Below are positions 54,089 to 63,933 of a DNA stretch of 64,000 bases, piece by piece. The notes under the pieces were generated by a model. That model searched no databases, was not told the DNA's origin, and saw nothing but the letters and a program-made list of their open reading frames with translations. This DNA comes from JAJCYK01 sp965224285. GTDB taxonomy: Bacteria; Bacteroidota; Bacteroidia; Cytophagales; Cyclobacteriaceae. The stretch is from assembly GCA_965224285.1 (NCBI GenBank), contig OZ245043.1, forward strand, positions 1,240,001 to 1,304,000, written 5' to 3'. A program made the position numbers and the translations under genes. The stretch's first letter is position 1; each line of letters starts with the position of its first letter.

Positions 54089-54955
54089 ATGATAAAACTG
54101 CGATTTATCGACCAAACCAGGATTGAATTCCAAAAAGACCTGTGGCCTAAACAAGAATGGCGTCGAAGGATTTTCATCGTAATATTTGGCACTAATACCC
54201 ATGCGGGCCAGAACTTTGACGTAGCGCTGCTCTGGGCTATTCTTATGAGCATCGCAGTGGTAATGCTGGAGAGTGTTGATCATATTCGTTCCCAGTATGG
54301 TAGCGCATTGCGGTTTGCAGAATGGGTATTTACCGGATTATTTACCCTGGAATACCTGGCCCGCATGATATCCATTCGTAAGCCCATCTATTATATATCC
54401 AGCTTTTACGGGATAATAGATTTCCTCTCGGTAATACCTACCTATTTGGGTCTGATCTTTACCGGCAGCCAATACCTTTTAGTTATCCGAGCCTTGAGGC
54501 TATTAAGGATATTTAGAATATTAAAATTATCCCGGTATTTGGGCGAGGCAAATAGCCTCACCCAGGCTTTAAAAGCCAGTCGTCATAAAATAACGGTGTT
54601 TGTGGGAGCAGTTTTCACTATAGTGGTCATTATGGGTACCATAATGTATATGGTGGAAGGAGCCGAAAATGGTTTTACCTCCATACCCAAAAGCATATAC
54701 TGGTCTATTGTTACCCTCACCACCGTGGGGTATGGTGATATCGCTCCACAAACTATCCTGGGCCAGACCATTGCATCCATTATTATGATCATGGGTTACG
54801 CTATTATTGCTGTCCCAACCGGTATTGTTACTGCTGAGTTGACCCAAGTCCAAAAAACTAACACTCGATTTAGCTGCTCCAAGTGCGGGGCGGAAAATCA
54901 CACGGCATCCGCTAAATTTTGCTACCATTGCGGAAATAAATTGGAGCAATCTTAA
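54089..54955 (+). CDS. Voltage-gated potassium channel with C-terminal zinc ribbon
   Basis: This 288-residue six-helix channel has S4 at LLVIRALRLLRIFRILKLSR with regularly spaced arginines, a pore helix, and the selectivity filter TTVGYGD. The cytosolic C-terminus ends in a double CxxC zinc ribbon (CSKCGAENHTASAKFCYHCG). It should conduct K+ across the inner membrane. The ribbon might sense or gate; this is not a common tail for bacterial Kv channels as far as I know. It is the last gene of the operon that starts at 50668. Confidence 0.88.
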   Translation: MIKLRFIDQTRIEFQKDLWPKQEWRRRIFIVIFGTNTHAGQNFDVALLWAILMSIAVVMLESVDHIRSQYGSALRFAEWVFTGLFTLEYLARMISIRKPIYYISSFYGIIDFLSVIPTYLGLIFTGSQYLLVIRALRLLRIFRILKLSRYLGEANSLTQALKASRHKITVFVGAVFTIVVIMGTIMYMVEGAENGFTSIPKSIYWSIVTLTTVGYGDIAPQTILGQTIASIIMIMGYAIIAVPTGIVTAELTQVQKTNTRFSCSKCGAENHTASAKFCYHCGNKLEQS

Positions 54956-55052
54956 GTTAATAGGTAAATGAATGCAATATGGATTACTCGAATAGGGAAA
55001 TCATTGATAAATAAGAATTTATCTTTTTCTATCTCAATTTAATCCAATTTTT

Positions 55053-55060
55053 TATATTTG
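55053..55060 (+). promoter_or_regulatory. Bacteroidetes -7 promoter element TATATTTG
   Basis: TATATTTG matches the TAnnTTTG -7 consensus of Bacteroidetes sigma-A promoters exactly and lies 36 bp before the start of the small lipoprotein gene. No clear -33 TTG is seen. Transcription would begin near 55067. Confidence 0.55.
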
Positions 55061-55095
55061 TATTACAGTAGATTTTTTAGACAAATTTATTTTTT

Positions 55096-55314
55096 ATGAC
55101 TGCTCTAATAAAAATGACCCTGCCCTACCTCCTTTTGGTAGGATTATTGGTATTAACACTATGTACCAGAGAGAAACAGCCTACGGCAGAAGAAATTCAA
55201 CGGATCGAGACAGTGGATTCACTGGCTACGGAATTGGAAATGGAAGTAAAGGCTGTTCAGGAAGAAACCCGGGAAGCTGAAGCATCAATCGACCAGCTAC
55301 TGGAAGACATTTAA
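55096..55314 (+). CDS. Small lipoprotein with coiled-coil tail
   Basis: This 72-residue protein has a hydrophobic N-terminus and lipobox-like LLVLTLC (Cys23), then a Glu-rich helical tail (VDSLATELEMEVKAVQEETREAEASIDQLLEDI begins near residue 40, given here in two parts: VDSLATELEMEVKAV and QEETREAEASIDQL). The function is unknown. A consensus -7 element lies just upstream, and the next gene follows after 21 nt, so both form one unit that ends at the terminator at 56018. Confidence 0.65.
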   Translation: MTALIKMTLPYLLLVGLLVLTLCTREKQPTAEEIQRIETVDSLATELEMEVKAVQEETREAEASIDQLLEDI

Positions 55315-55335
55315 CATTATTTAAATTTTTTAATT

Positions 55336-55980
55336 ATGATACGCATAGGATTAGTACTCCTTCTTTGCACTTTTTTATTTTCACCGGTGTCTATTATGGC
55401 CCAGGGGAAATCTCAGGAAAACAAGGGTAAGGGAAAGGAGAAAAAGGAAATCAAAAAACAAAAAGCCCAGAAAGTCGAAGCCGAGGACATGGAGGACATG
55501 CAGGATGCCGCGGATGATGCTGAAGAATCAGCTTCAGCACAGGCGGAAAAAGCTCAAAAGAAGTTTGATAACTCCAAAGCCGAGAAGGATAAAGCTGATA
55601 AGCGATCGGAATTCAAGGGAAAAGGTAATGCCTACGGTCGCAACAAAGAGGTATATGGAAAAGAGTTCGGTCAGCAGAGAGCTGCCGAGGCCAGAGCCAA
55701 GGTGAAGGAAATGGAAGATGAGTTAGCTGATAGTGAAGGGAAGCTGGCGGAAGCCAAACAGAAAGTGGAAGAAGCCAAAAGAAAAGTGGAAGAGGAAAAG
55801 GAATCCGGAGAGGTGGACGAGGAGGTGATCAAGGAAAAGGAAGAAAAAATTAGTGAGGCTGAAGAGAAAGCACGTAAATGGGAAGAAAAACTTGAAAGTC
55901 GTCGTGATCGCATCCGCAAAGCTAAAGAAATATTAAAAGAGCAGGAGGAGGCGGAAGCCAATGAAGAATCCACTCAATAA
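55336..55980 (+). CDS. Secreted Lys/Glu-rich coiled-coil protein
   Basis: This 214-residue protein has a signal peptide (ending near SIMAQG). The mature part is almost wholly charged coiled coil (KGKGKEKKEIKKQKAQK, then SEGKLAEAKQKVEEAKRK), with a glycine-containing break FKGKGNAYGRNKEVYG near residue 95-110. It is low-complexity, so homology cannot be judged by eye. A structural or envelope-spanning role is possible. Confidence 0.65.
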   Translation: MIRIGLVLLLCTFLFSPVSIMAQGKSQENKGKGKEKKEIKKQKAQKVEAEDMEDMQDAADDAEESASAQAEKAQKKFDNSKAEKDKADKRSEFKGKGNAYGRNKEVYGKEFGQQRAAEARAKVKEMEDELADSEGKLAEAKQKVEEAKRKVEEEKESGEVDEEVIKEKEEKISEAEEKARKWEEKLESRRDRIRKAKEILKEQEEAEANEESTQ

Positions 55981-56017
55981 TTATTGGATACAGCATTGTC
56001 GGGTTTGACCCAATCCT

Positions 56018-56050
56018 AAGGTCGCTTGCAAAAGCGGCCTTTATTTTTAA
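56018..56050 (+). terminator. Rho-independent terminator
   Basis: The stem AAGGTCGCTT/AAGCGGCCTT (10 bp with one G-U) closes a GCAA tetraloop and is followed by TTTATTTTTAA. It lies 37 bp after the coiled-coil gene stop. Confidence 0.88.
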
Positions 56051-56146
56051 AAAAACCATGAAATAATACATGCGTCCGCTAGCCGATAAAAAGTGGCTGA
56101 ATTTCTGAGCATTATAAGTTAGAATTACCCTCCAAGAAAGACCACT

Positions 56147-57424
56147 ATGCAGTTTCTGGAGGTAATTACCCTATTAATTTTTTTGGCTTCGGTGTTCACC
56201 TATTTGAATATCAAAGTCTTAAAGATGCCTTACACCATTGGTATGATGATAATGGCTTTGGGCATGTCATTGGCTATTGAGGTGTGGGGTATGTTCAATC
56301 CAAACATCACGCAATTAGCTGGCAACGTTATACGGGAGGTAAACTTCAGCGATGTGTTGTTAAACATTATGCTGAGTTTTTTACTGTTTGCCAGCGCTCT
56401 CCATATTAATTTACAAAAGCTGGCTGAGGAGAAATGGTCCATTTTGACCTTGGCGACCGTAGGGGTATTAATTTCCACCGGGGTGACAGCCGGCTTGATG
56501 TACTACCTGCTGCCGTTTTTGGGGATCCAACTTGATTTTATTTATTGTTTACTTTTTGGTGCCCTGATTTCCCCTACCGACCCTATTGCCGTATTGGCGA
56601 TGGTGAAAGAATATCAGATCTCCAAAAATCTGGAAGTGAAGTTCAGTGGTGAATCTCTTTTCAATGATGGGATCGGTGTGGTGGTTTTTCTGACCATTTA
56701 CGAAATATCCAGCGCCGGAATGGAGAATTTTCAAATTTCCTCAGCTATGGGTCTTTTTGCACAGGAGGTAATCGGTGGAATTGGATTAGGCATTATTTTG
56801 GGTTACGCAGGATTTCATTTCCTGAAAGCAGTAGATAATGACCAGGTACAACTTGAGATCCTGGCCACGCTGACCATGGTATTGGTGGGCACCGTCACCG
56901 CCCAGAAATTGCACGTGAGCGGGCCCCTGGCCATGGTAGTGATGGGCTTATTTATTGGAAATGAAGGCAGGAAAAAATCATTGGCTAATGTAGCAGGGGA
57001 TTACGTGTTGAAATTCTGGGATCTGGTTGACGAGGTGCTTAATGGCATCCTTTTTATACTGATCGGATTGCAGATGGTAGTGGTAGTTTTTCCTTTCAAT
57101 CATTTTATGGCAGGGATAGTAGCGATTGCCGTGGTCCTTTTAAGTCGACTGGTGGGAGTGGGCTTACCTCTGCGACTATTGAACCGACGAGGTGATTCAC
57201 CTAATAAAACCATCAAATTATTAACCTGGGGAGGCTTGAGAGGAGGTATAAGTGTAGCGCTAGCCTTATCCCTGCCGGAATTTGAGTACAAGACTATCCT
57301 GGTAACCATCACTTACTGTGTGGTAGTATTCTCAATTATTGTCCAGGGATTGACCATAGGCAGAATGTTTGCCAGCGATAGCCATAGCTCCTCATTGGAT
57401 GATAAACTGAATCAAGCGGCATAA
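56147..57424 (+). CDS. CPA1-family cation/proton antiporter (NhaP-like)
   Basis: This 425-residue, about twelve-helix inner-membrane antiporter exchanges Na+ or K+ for protons. It has the family blocks LLFGALISPTDPIAVLAM, SGESLFNDGIGVVVFL (the ND ion-binding pair), and TWGGLRGGISVALALSLP near the C-terminus. It is preceded by the terminator at 56018 and stands as a single gene, though the small gap to the K+ channel operon makes a joint role in ion balance conceivable. Confidence 0.92.
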   Translation: MQFLEVITLLIFLASVFTYLNIKVLKMPYTIGMMIMALGMSLAIEVWGMFNPNITQLAGNVIREVNFSDVLLNIMLSFLLFASALHINLQKLAEEKWSILTLATVGVLISTGVTAGLMYYLLPFLGIQLDFIYCLLFGALISPTDPIAVLAMVKEYQISKNLEVKFSGESLFNDGIGVVVFLTIYEISSAGMENFQISSAMGLFAQEVIGGIGLGIILGYAGFHFLKAVDNDQVQLEILATLTMVLVGTVTAQKLHVSGPLAMVVMGLFIGNEGRKKSLANVAGDYVLKFWDLVDEVLNGILFILIGLQMVVVVFPFNHFMAGIVAIAVVLLSRLVGVGLPLRLLNRRGDSPNKTIKLLTWGGLRGGISVALALSLPEFEYKTILVTITYCVVVFSIIVQGLTIGRMFASDSHSSSLDDKLNQAA

Positions 57425-57513
57425 GTACTAAAACATCCAATTTAAGCCATTAAATTGCATATTTAATAGGTTTAGGGTAATTTCAAACTAGCCGGCGATG
57501 GTTTAAAACCGAG

Positions 57514-60500
57514 ATGTATACCCGACCATTAAACTTATTAGCAAGAGTCAAGTACCTCTGCACAATAGCGGTATGTCTGATGGGCCCGTTACAGCATATG
57601 GGTCAGGAGTTGCCTTTCACTCATTACACCCAGGAATCCGAGATAATGCAACTGCCATCGGCGGAAGTGCAAAGTTCGTATCAGGATCAATACGGCTATT
57701 TATGGTTTGCTGTCTATTCCTCTGGTTTGATCCGCTATAACGGAAATGAAACGGTTTTATTCACAGAAACCGACGGCCTGCCTACACTTACGGTTTATGA
57801 AGTAATCGAGGACGCCCTGGGACGGTTGTGGGTCAGTACTGACGCGGGTATTGCAGTAAGTGAAAAGCCTTTGCAGGATTACCTGCTTAATGAAAGACCT
57901 CGCTTTAATAATATGATCGATAGCATACCTCTTGCTAATATAGCGGTGGTACATAATCGTATGATTAGCGATTCTTTGGGTAGCATTTGGATAGGCACCG
58001 AAGAAAACGGAATCATTAAATACAGCTTTGAAAGCCTATCTGATCTTACAGTGGATACCATCAAAACCGATTACGGAAATAATCATCAGAATCGAAGAGT
58101 AAGGGCATTAATTTCCCGCCAAGACGGAACAGTGTGGGTAAGCCTGGAAGATGGCGATGTGGAATTTTTCCCGCCCGGAAAAACGGAAGGGATATTATTT
58201 ACCGATGCCGATACCGCCCCCTGCCAAACAGAGGTGCTATTTGAAACCTCTTCAGGACAGCTTTGGGGTGGTTGTTGGAATGGAACTCTCTGGAAACTAA
58301 ACCAGGCAAATATTGAAGTAATCTCCACGGAAATCTCTAACCGTTTAATTGCCATAAAGCAGGATTTACAGGGCACCATCTGGGTAGCCAGTTATGGTTC
58401 AGGTGTATTGAGAATAGACGAACAACAAAGCATCACCAGACTCAATCAGCAAAATGGTTTTTTGAGCAATAACATAAATGACATATTTCTGGACGGCGAA
58501 AACAACCTTTGGTTTTCGCAATCCGGCGGCATAAGCAAACTGCGCAGTAACCACGGAGCCTTTCTTAGCTACACTGAATCCATGACCTTAAATGGTCGCC
58601 CGATATTTGCAAATCCATCACTTAATGCCGTCTTACGGTCCGGAAGACATTCCGGTTTGATCTGGGCGGCCACTACAGGCGCCGGAGTTACTTCAATAAC
58701 TTCCGAGGGAAATTCACAAAGCATACGCAAAAACCATGGTTTGTTGTCTGATAGAGTTACCAGTCTGTTAGAGGATAAGGAGGGCAGGCTTTGGATAGGC
58801 TCTTCGGAAGGCATCAACTGCCTTTCCGTGCTAGATGCTGCTCCCCCACCCCCTGGCCTATACCAGCAGACTATTTCGTTCTTGGGACAGCCTGCTACGA
58901 TGACTACCTACGATGACCACAGTATATACTCTGCTACTAAGATCTCACTGCCGGTGAATGATCTAGGTTCAGCTACAGTGGAAAGTTTATGGTTCCCTGG
59001 TTATCAGCATCTTTATTGCCTGGTGGAGGAACAATGGTATATTTTTCGTTCCGGTGCCGGACTGCCCTCAACGTACTTCCATGCCATCGCCGGTAACAGT
59101 CAGGGAAAACTATGGGTAGGCACCCGTGACCGTGGATTATTTTCCAGTAGGGACAGGCTTACTTTGGCAGATCTTGAGCAAAAAGCCAGTCGACCACATT
59201 ATTTCCCCGGTAGTACTGAAGTGATGGGGCAGGAAATCGTCGAGGAAGTATTTCAATCAACCTGGAATGAGTCAATGGGATCACTATCTGATAACGTGGA
59301 GTCGCTTTTGGTGGTGGAAAATGTCATCTGGATGGGAACCACCAAAGGATTATCAGCATTGGAAGGTCAACCTGTTAAAAATGTTGCCACGTTAAGCAAG
59401 GAGGAAGGACTTGCAGCAAATAATATCACCTCCATGGACTATTCAACGGCAACTAATACTATTTGGGTGGGCACCAACGGGGGCTTAGCTGAAATTGATC
59501 CCGAAACAAAAACTGTTTTAAGAAGGATCACTAAGCAGAACGGGTTAGTAGACAATGAGGTCTGGTACTACGGGTCGGTATTTATAGACGAACAAGGCCA
59601 AGTGTTATACGGCACAGCCAAGGGATTGACCATATATAATCCGGCGTTGGATGCTCAGGTTACCCACGCCCCACTGCTCAACCTGGAGAAAGCCGAATTT
59701 TCTGAGGGTAGTACCGGTAATAACGAGATCTCCTTCCAATATGCAGCCCTTAGTTATATAGCCGAGCGTAACCTACGATATCAAACCAGGTTGCAGGGAT
59801 TTGATGAAGAGTGGTCCGAGATAACCGAAGAAAACAAGATCCGGTATACTAATTTACCGGCCTTCCTTATCCCCAGAAAGTATACGTTTCAGGTTCTAGC
59901 AGGATATCACGAGGGGGCGTGGACAGAAACTCCCCTTGAGTATTCCTTCAGCGTTAAACCTGCCTGGTGGTTGAGATGGTGGTCCTTCCTGATACAGGCC
60001 TTAATTGCAGGTGGTTTACTATTCGGCTACATACGCTATAAAACCAAAAGACAGGCGTTGGCACTGGAAAAGCAAAAAGAAGTCAGTCGAAGATTAATAC
60101 AGATAGATAAATTAAAGGATCAGTTCTTGGCCAACACTTCTCATGAACTAAGGACACCGCTTAACGGAATTATTGGACTTACTGAATCCCTGATTGGACA
60201 AGAAAAAAATCCCAAAATAAAACAGGATCTGTCGATGATCTATTCATCGGGAAAACGTTTGGCCAGCCTGGTAAACGATATTCTGGATTTCAGTAAGATT
60301 CAGAATGAGGACCTGGCCTTACAACTGGCGGCAGTTGATTTAAAGGCTACCGTGGAGGTAGTATTAAATCTGTCCCAAATCCTGGTCCAGGGAAAGAATG
60401 TAGAGTTGACTAATGAGGTACCGGAGAACTTACCGGCGGTAATGGCGGATGAAAACAGATTGTTTCAAATATTGCATAATCTGGTAGGGAATGCCATCAA

Positions 60501-62148
60501 ATTCACCCAAAACGGATTTGTGAAGATCAGCGCGGCATTAGAAGGTGAATTTGTTAGGATCAGTGTTGTGGATAGTGGAATCGGAATACCAGAGGATAAA
60601 ATAAAGGTCATATTTGAGTCATTCAAACAGGCTGATGGTGAGACGGCCAGGGAATATGGGGGAACCGGTTTGGGATTAAGTATTACTAAGCAATTAATTG
60701 AGTTACATGGTGGAAGCATTGGAGTGAGCAGCAATCCAGGAGAAGGGTCGGAGTTTTACTTTACCCTTCCATTAGCCTCCGGCGGCAAAAAAGCAGCAAA
60801 GTCAGCTAGGACATCAACTCCCAGTACAGTCATTGAATTCGATGGAAATGGCGTGAGTGAGGATGAGCCAACCACAGATCTTGAGTTAGCAGACCTTAGT
60901 GGAGAATTTAAGATCCTTATAGTGGATGATGAGCCGGTTAATCGCAAAGTACTGTGGAATCACCTTACCGCGGAAGGCTATCAAATTCTACAGGCGCCAA
61001 ATGGAGGAAAAGCGCTAAAAATTATTGAGGATAACGGACAGAAGATTGACCTGGTATTACTGGATGTCATGATGCCTAAGATGTCGGGGTTTGAGGTGTG
61101 TCAGAAAATGCGTGAGCGCTATATGGCCAATGAGTTACCTATCCTTATGCTAACCGCCAAGGACCAGGTTACCGACCTTATCCAGGGGCTGGCTGCCGGA
61201 GCCAACGATTATATCACCAAACCTTTTACCAAGTCGGAGCTGTTGGCCAGGATTAAGACTCACTTAAATTTGGCTAAGATCAACTTTGCCTACGGTCGTT
61301 TCGTACCACGCGAATTCCTGAAAAGCATTGGAAGGCAAAGCATATTGGATGTAAAGCTGGGCGATCAGGTGCAAGGAGAAGTAACCGTGTTCTTTTCTGA
61401 TATTCGCAGTTATAGTTCACTTTCTGAGACTATGACACCGGAAGAAAATTTTAACTTCCTCAACGCCTATCTAAGTCGGGTGGCCCCACTGATCCGAAAA
61501 CACGGCGGGTTTGTCAACCAGTTTCTGGGAGATGGTATTATGGCCTTGTTTTTAGGCAATCCAAAGGATGCGGTGATGGCCTCTATTGGTATACAAAAGG
61601 CCGTCAGTGAATATAATGTAAAACGTATTAGAGATGGGTATAAAGAGATCCAGGTAGGTATTGGCCTGCATACCGGCCCATTGATGTTGGGTATTATCGG
61701 CGATGGTGAAAGAATGGATGCCGGAGTGGTATCAGATACGGTAAATACCGCAGCTCGAATGGAAGGACTCACCAAACACTACGGGGCATCTATCATTATA
61801 AGTAAACCTACTTTGGATGGCATCGAGGACAAATCTGACCTTAATTACCGTGGTTTGGGGCTGGTGCAGGTTAAAGGTAAGAACCAGGCTTTAAAGATTT
61901 ATGAATTCTATGACGGCGATCAAGAACAGACTGTGAAGCTTAAGCAAGAGCTACAACCGATATTTGAAACCGCACTAAACGATTATTTCAATAAAGATTT
62001 TACCCATGCGGCCACTGCTTTTCAGGAAGTGCTTAGCAAGCTGCCCGGTGATAAAGCTGCCACCCTCTATTTGAAGCGGTCAGCTCAATTCATGGTAAAC
62101 GGAGTCAGTGAAGATTGGAGCGGTATAGAGACCATGACCGAAAAATAA
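57514..62148 (+). CDS. Hybrid sensor histidine kinase with reg_prop sensor and class III nucleotide cyclase
   Basis: This 1544-residue membrane protein has a signal region, then a periplasmic two-component reg_prop propeller (about 30-735, repeats such as YLWFAVYSSGLIRYNG and GRLWVSTDAG) and a Y_Y_Y domain (about 735-815). A transmembrane helix follows at about 818-843, then HisKA with His877 (NTSHELRTP), HATPase (NAIKF, DSGIGIP, GTGLGLS), a receiver with phospho-Asp near 1183 (LLDVMMPKM) and a class III cyclase (about 1285-1465: FFSDIRSYSS, QFLGDGIMALF, DTVNTAARMEG). The C-terminus is TPR-like. The metal aspartates and the Asn-Arg pair of the cyclase are present. ATP or GTP preference cannot be decided. 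Confidence 0.9.
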   Translation: MYTRPLNLLARVKYLCTIAVCLMGPLQHMGQELPFTHYTQESEIMQLPSAEVQSSYQDQYGYLWFAVYSSGLIRYNGNETVLFTETDGLPTLTVYEVIEDALGRLWVSTDAGIAVSEKPLQDYLLNERPRFNNMIDSIPLANIAVVHNRMISDSLGSIWIGTEENGIIKYSFESLSDLTVDTIKTDYGNNHQNRRVRALISRQDGTVWVSLEDGDVEFFPPGKTEGILFTDADTAPCQTEVLFETSSGQLWGGCWNGTLWKLNQANIEVISTEISNRLIAIKQDLQGTIWVASYGSGVLRIDEQQSITRLNQQNGFLSNNINDIFLDGENNLWFSQSGGISKLRSNHGAFLSYTESMTLNGRPIFANPSLNAVLRSGRHSGLIWAATTGAGVTSITSEGNSQSIRKNHGLLSDRVTSLLEDKEGRLWIGSSEGINCLSVLDAAPPPPGLYQQTISFLGQPATMTTYDDHSIYSATKISLPVNDLGSATVESLWFPGYQHLYCLVEEQWYIFRSGAGLPSTYFHAIAGNSQGKLWVGTRDRGLFSSRDRLTLADLEQKASRPHYFPGSTEVMGQEIVEEVFQSTWNESMGSLSDNVESLLVVENVIWMGTTKGLSALEGQPVKNVATLSKEEGLAANNITSMDYSTATNTIWVGTNGGLAEIDPETKTVLRRITKQNGLVDNEVWYYGSVFIDEQGQVLYGTAKGLTIYNPALDAQVTHAPLLNLEKAEFSEGSTGNNEISFQYAALSYIAERNLRYQTRLQGFDEEWSEITEENKIRYTNLPAFLIPRKYTFQVLAGYHEGAWTETPLEYSFSVKPAWWLRWWSFLIQALIAGGLLFGYIRYKTKRQALALEKQKEVSRRLIQIDKLKDQFLANTSHELRTPLNGIIGLTESLIGQEKNPKIKQDLSMIYSSGKRLASLVNDILDFSKIQNEDLALQLAAVDLKATVEVVLNLSQILVQGKNVELTNEVPENLPAVMADENRLFQILHNLVGNAIKFTQNGFVKISAALEGEFVRISVVDSGIGIPEDKIKVIFESFKQADGETAREYGGTGLGLSITKQLIELHGGSIGVSSNPGEGSEFYFTLPLASGGKKAAKSARTSTPSTVIEFDGNGVSEDEPTTDLELADLSGEFKILIVDDEPVNRKVLWNHLTAEGYQILQAPNGGKALKIIEDNGQKIDLVLLDVMMPKMSGFEVCQKMRERYMANELPILMLTAKDQVTDLIQGLAAGANDYITKPFTKSELLARIKTHLNLAKINFAYGRFVPREFLKSIGRQSILDVKLGDQVQGEVTVFFSDIRSYSSLSETMTPEENFNFLNAYLSRVAPLIRKHGGFVNQFLGDGIMALFLGNPKDAVMASIGIQKAVSEYNVKRIRDGYKEIQVGIGLHTGPLMLGIIGDGERMDAGVVSDTVNTAARMEGLTKHYGASIIISKPTLDGIEDKSDLNYRGLGLVQVKGKNQALKIYEFYDGDQEQTVKLKQELQPIFETALNDYFNKDFTHAATAFQEVLSKLPGDKAATLYLKRSAQFMVNGVSEDWSGIETMTEK

Positions 62149-62414
62149 TTTGCTAGTTTGCCCCCGTTAAAGCATTTTTTTATAGCAAACTCATAATTAC
62201 ATCCCGCGTGGTAAACTAAAGAGTTCCTAATGTTTAATGCGTGAAAATTTTTACGACGCGTTGAAGGTGATCTAGGATCCATAATTCAAGAACCTCTAAT
62301 TTACTAAACTAGTTATTTCCTCAGTCACACTGTCATTGCCACCAAAGCTTATTGGTCATACCTGGAATAGTAAATGGGTTTTAATAAATAAAGTTAGAAA
62401 CTTTCTCGAGGCTT

Positions 62415-62446
62415 GCGGCTTAAGTTATGCAAGCTAAACTTAAGGC
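62415..62446 (-). repeat. 32-bp palindromic repeat, copy 2
   Basis: Read on the minus strand this equals the repeat at 2651-2682 with two mismatches; the arms and the loop are kept. No T-run follows. Confidence 0.7.
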
Positions 62447-62541
62447 GTAAAATGGTTCTTTCTTCCGGCTGTTAATTTGTTGAAATCGAACCGTTCGGAG
62501 GCCATCCTGGTCTTTGATTAATGACCCTCATAAATAGAAAA

Positions 62542-62567
62542 GGAGGAAAATGACATCATTTTCCTCC
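62542..62567 (-). terminator. Rho-independent terminator of the SdrD-like gene
   Basis: GGAGGAAAATGA and TCATTTTCCTCC form a perfect 12-bp inverted repeat. On the minus strand it is followed by TTTTCTATTTAT and lies 25 bp after the stop of the gene at 62593-63933. Confidence 0.82.
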
Positions 62568-62592
62568 GTAATTTTATCCGTTTTAGTTACAA

Positions 62593-63933
62593 TTAGTTTC
62601 CAGCTCCTCCGCCTCCGGAACTCTTATTAATAGAACCGAATACGCTCAAAGCATCATCGAGTCCACCTGAGGTTCTCGAAGTGGCGGTTGATCCCTTTTC
62701 AGGGCTGGATCCAATGGCTTGGGCTTCCACCAGGATCGACTCACCCCATCCGATTAGGATCTCTTGCAGTTCCAAATCATTAAGCAATCCCAATCCCGCT
62801 GCGTGGTTAAACTCCGTTGCCAGTAGCTGCTGCCGTAATGCATCCACATCGGACTTATTGGTTTTAACACTGAGTATTGCTAATGCGGCCTGTAGAGCCT
62901 CATCATCTGTCATACCGACAAAATAAGGATCCCCAGCGTCCGTAAGTCCTAAACCTCTGATTATAGCGATAAATGCTACTAATTGGGTTTTATCATAAGT
63001 TGGAGGTCCTCCTTTCCCGCTAACTGCAACTTTTAATTGATCCTTCCAAAACTTCACCGATTCCCCGTTGGTCAACAAATCATTAAATTTAAGGTCATTT
63101 ACAATAACCGCCGGCTTGGGAGCAAAGCCAAAGTTGATGCCGCTGGCATCGGGGCCTACGGTTACATCAAGCAGGGTAACCAGCGGTTCAATATAATCAG
63201 AACCGGTAGCAGCCACTGTCTGAGGGTCCACCTCAACGGAATAATCTCCCTGTACTGCGTCTTCAAACAGGTAGTTACCTTCGTCGTCAGTTTGCATGGA
63301 GGTTAGCAAGCTTCCCGTTTCGTCCAGCAACTTAACTGTTGCACCTTCGATGCCGGTTTCATTCTCATCTAGTACGAAATCATCATCTGCATCAGTAAAC
63401 ACTTTACCGGCGATATCGAATGTACGGGCGCATGCTCCGGAGATGAGGCCCACTTCGGTGATATTGTTAGCTTTGACCGAAACCAAAACCAGTCCTTCTG
63501 GTACAAATCCTTCATAGGTTACCTTAAATTCAAATGGGCCAGCTCCAGTAGGAGGGCTCCATTCCACACCGGGATTAACCAGTGGATCATTTGAAGTATT
63601 GGTACCATTAGCAGGTATAAAGCTTGGGTCTGCTGGGCCACATTCAGGAAGCTCCAGTCGAAAATGCATGTCATTGGAAGGGCCAGTTACCAAGTAATTA
63701 AAGGTGGTGGAGGTACCATCAAAGACTTGACCCTGATATTCCACTGTAAATCCAGCCAGCACCAAAGAGGTTACTCTGGTATTGGTATTAGTATCTTTTA
63801 AACTATTCCCTGTTTCCGATATTTGTTCTTGTTGCGCTACATCCGGCTCTTCAGTCAGCTGTGAAGTATCGCAGCCAAACATAAGTATCGAGATAACTAA
63901 AGGAATATAAAATAACTTTCCGGCGACTTTCAT
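62593..63933 (-). CDS. Lipoprotein with SdrD-like B domain
   Basis: This 446-residue lipoprotein has its lipobox at ISILMFGC (Cys21). Residues ~50-165 are a beta-rich domain with a CGP/CAR cysteine pair. An SdrD B-like repeat follows (about 172-270: GKVFTDADDDFVLDENETGIEGATVKLLD in two parts, GKVFTDADDDFVLDEN and ETGIEGATVKLLD, then DDEGNYLFEDAVQGDYSV), with Asp-rich calcium-type loops. A helical region comes next, then a Gly-rich tail, GGGGAGN. It is likely surface-exposed. It has its own hairpin terminator. Confidence 0.75.
   Translation of the reverse strand: MKVAGKLFYIPLVISILMFGCDTSQLTEEPDVAQQEQISETGNSLKDTNTNTRVTSLVLAGFTVEYQGQVFDGTSTTFNYLVTGPSNDMHFRLELPECGPADPSFIPANGTNTSNDPLVNPGVEWSPPTGAGPFEFKVTYEGFVPEGLVLVSVKANNITEVGLISGACARTFDIAGKVFTDADDDFVLDENETGIEGATVKLLDETGSLLTSMQTDDEGNYLFEDAVQGDYSVEVDPQTVAATGSDYIEPLVTLLDVTVGPDASGINFGFAPKPAVIVNDLKFNDLLTNGESVKFWKDQLKVAVSGKGGPPTYDKTQLVAFIAIIRGLGLTDAGDPYFVGMTDDEALQAALAILSVKTNKSDVDALRQQLLATEFNHAAGLGLLNDLELQEILIGWGESILVEAQAIGSSPEKGSTATSRTSGGLDDALSVFGSINKSSGGGGAGN

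Larger units (their letters stand above)
62149..62592. other. Convergent intergenic region
   Basis: This 444-bp stretch between convergent genes contains the palindromic repeat at 62415-62446 and a bidirectional-looking hairpin at 62542-62567. No coding frame is supportable. Confidence 0.6.

Noticed and set aside
54569..54949. A 126-codon minus-strand frame opposite the K+ channel
   Set aside because: The channel with its TTVGYGD filter and zinc ribbon is the real gene.
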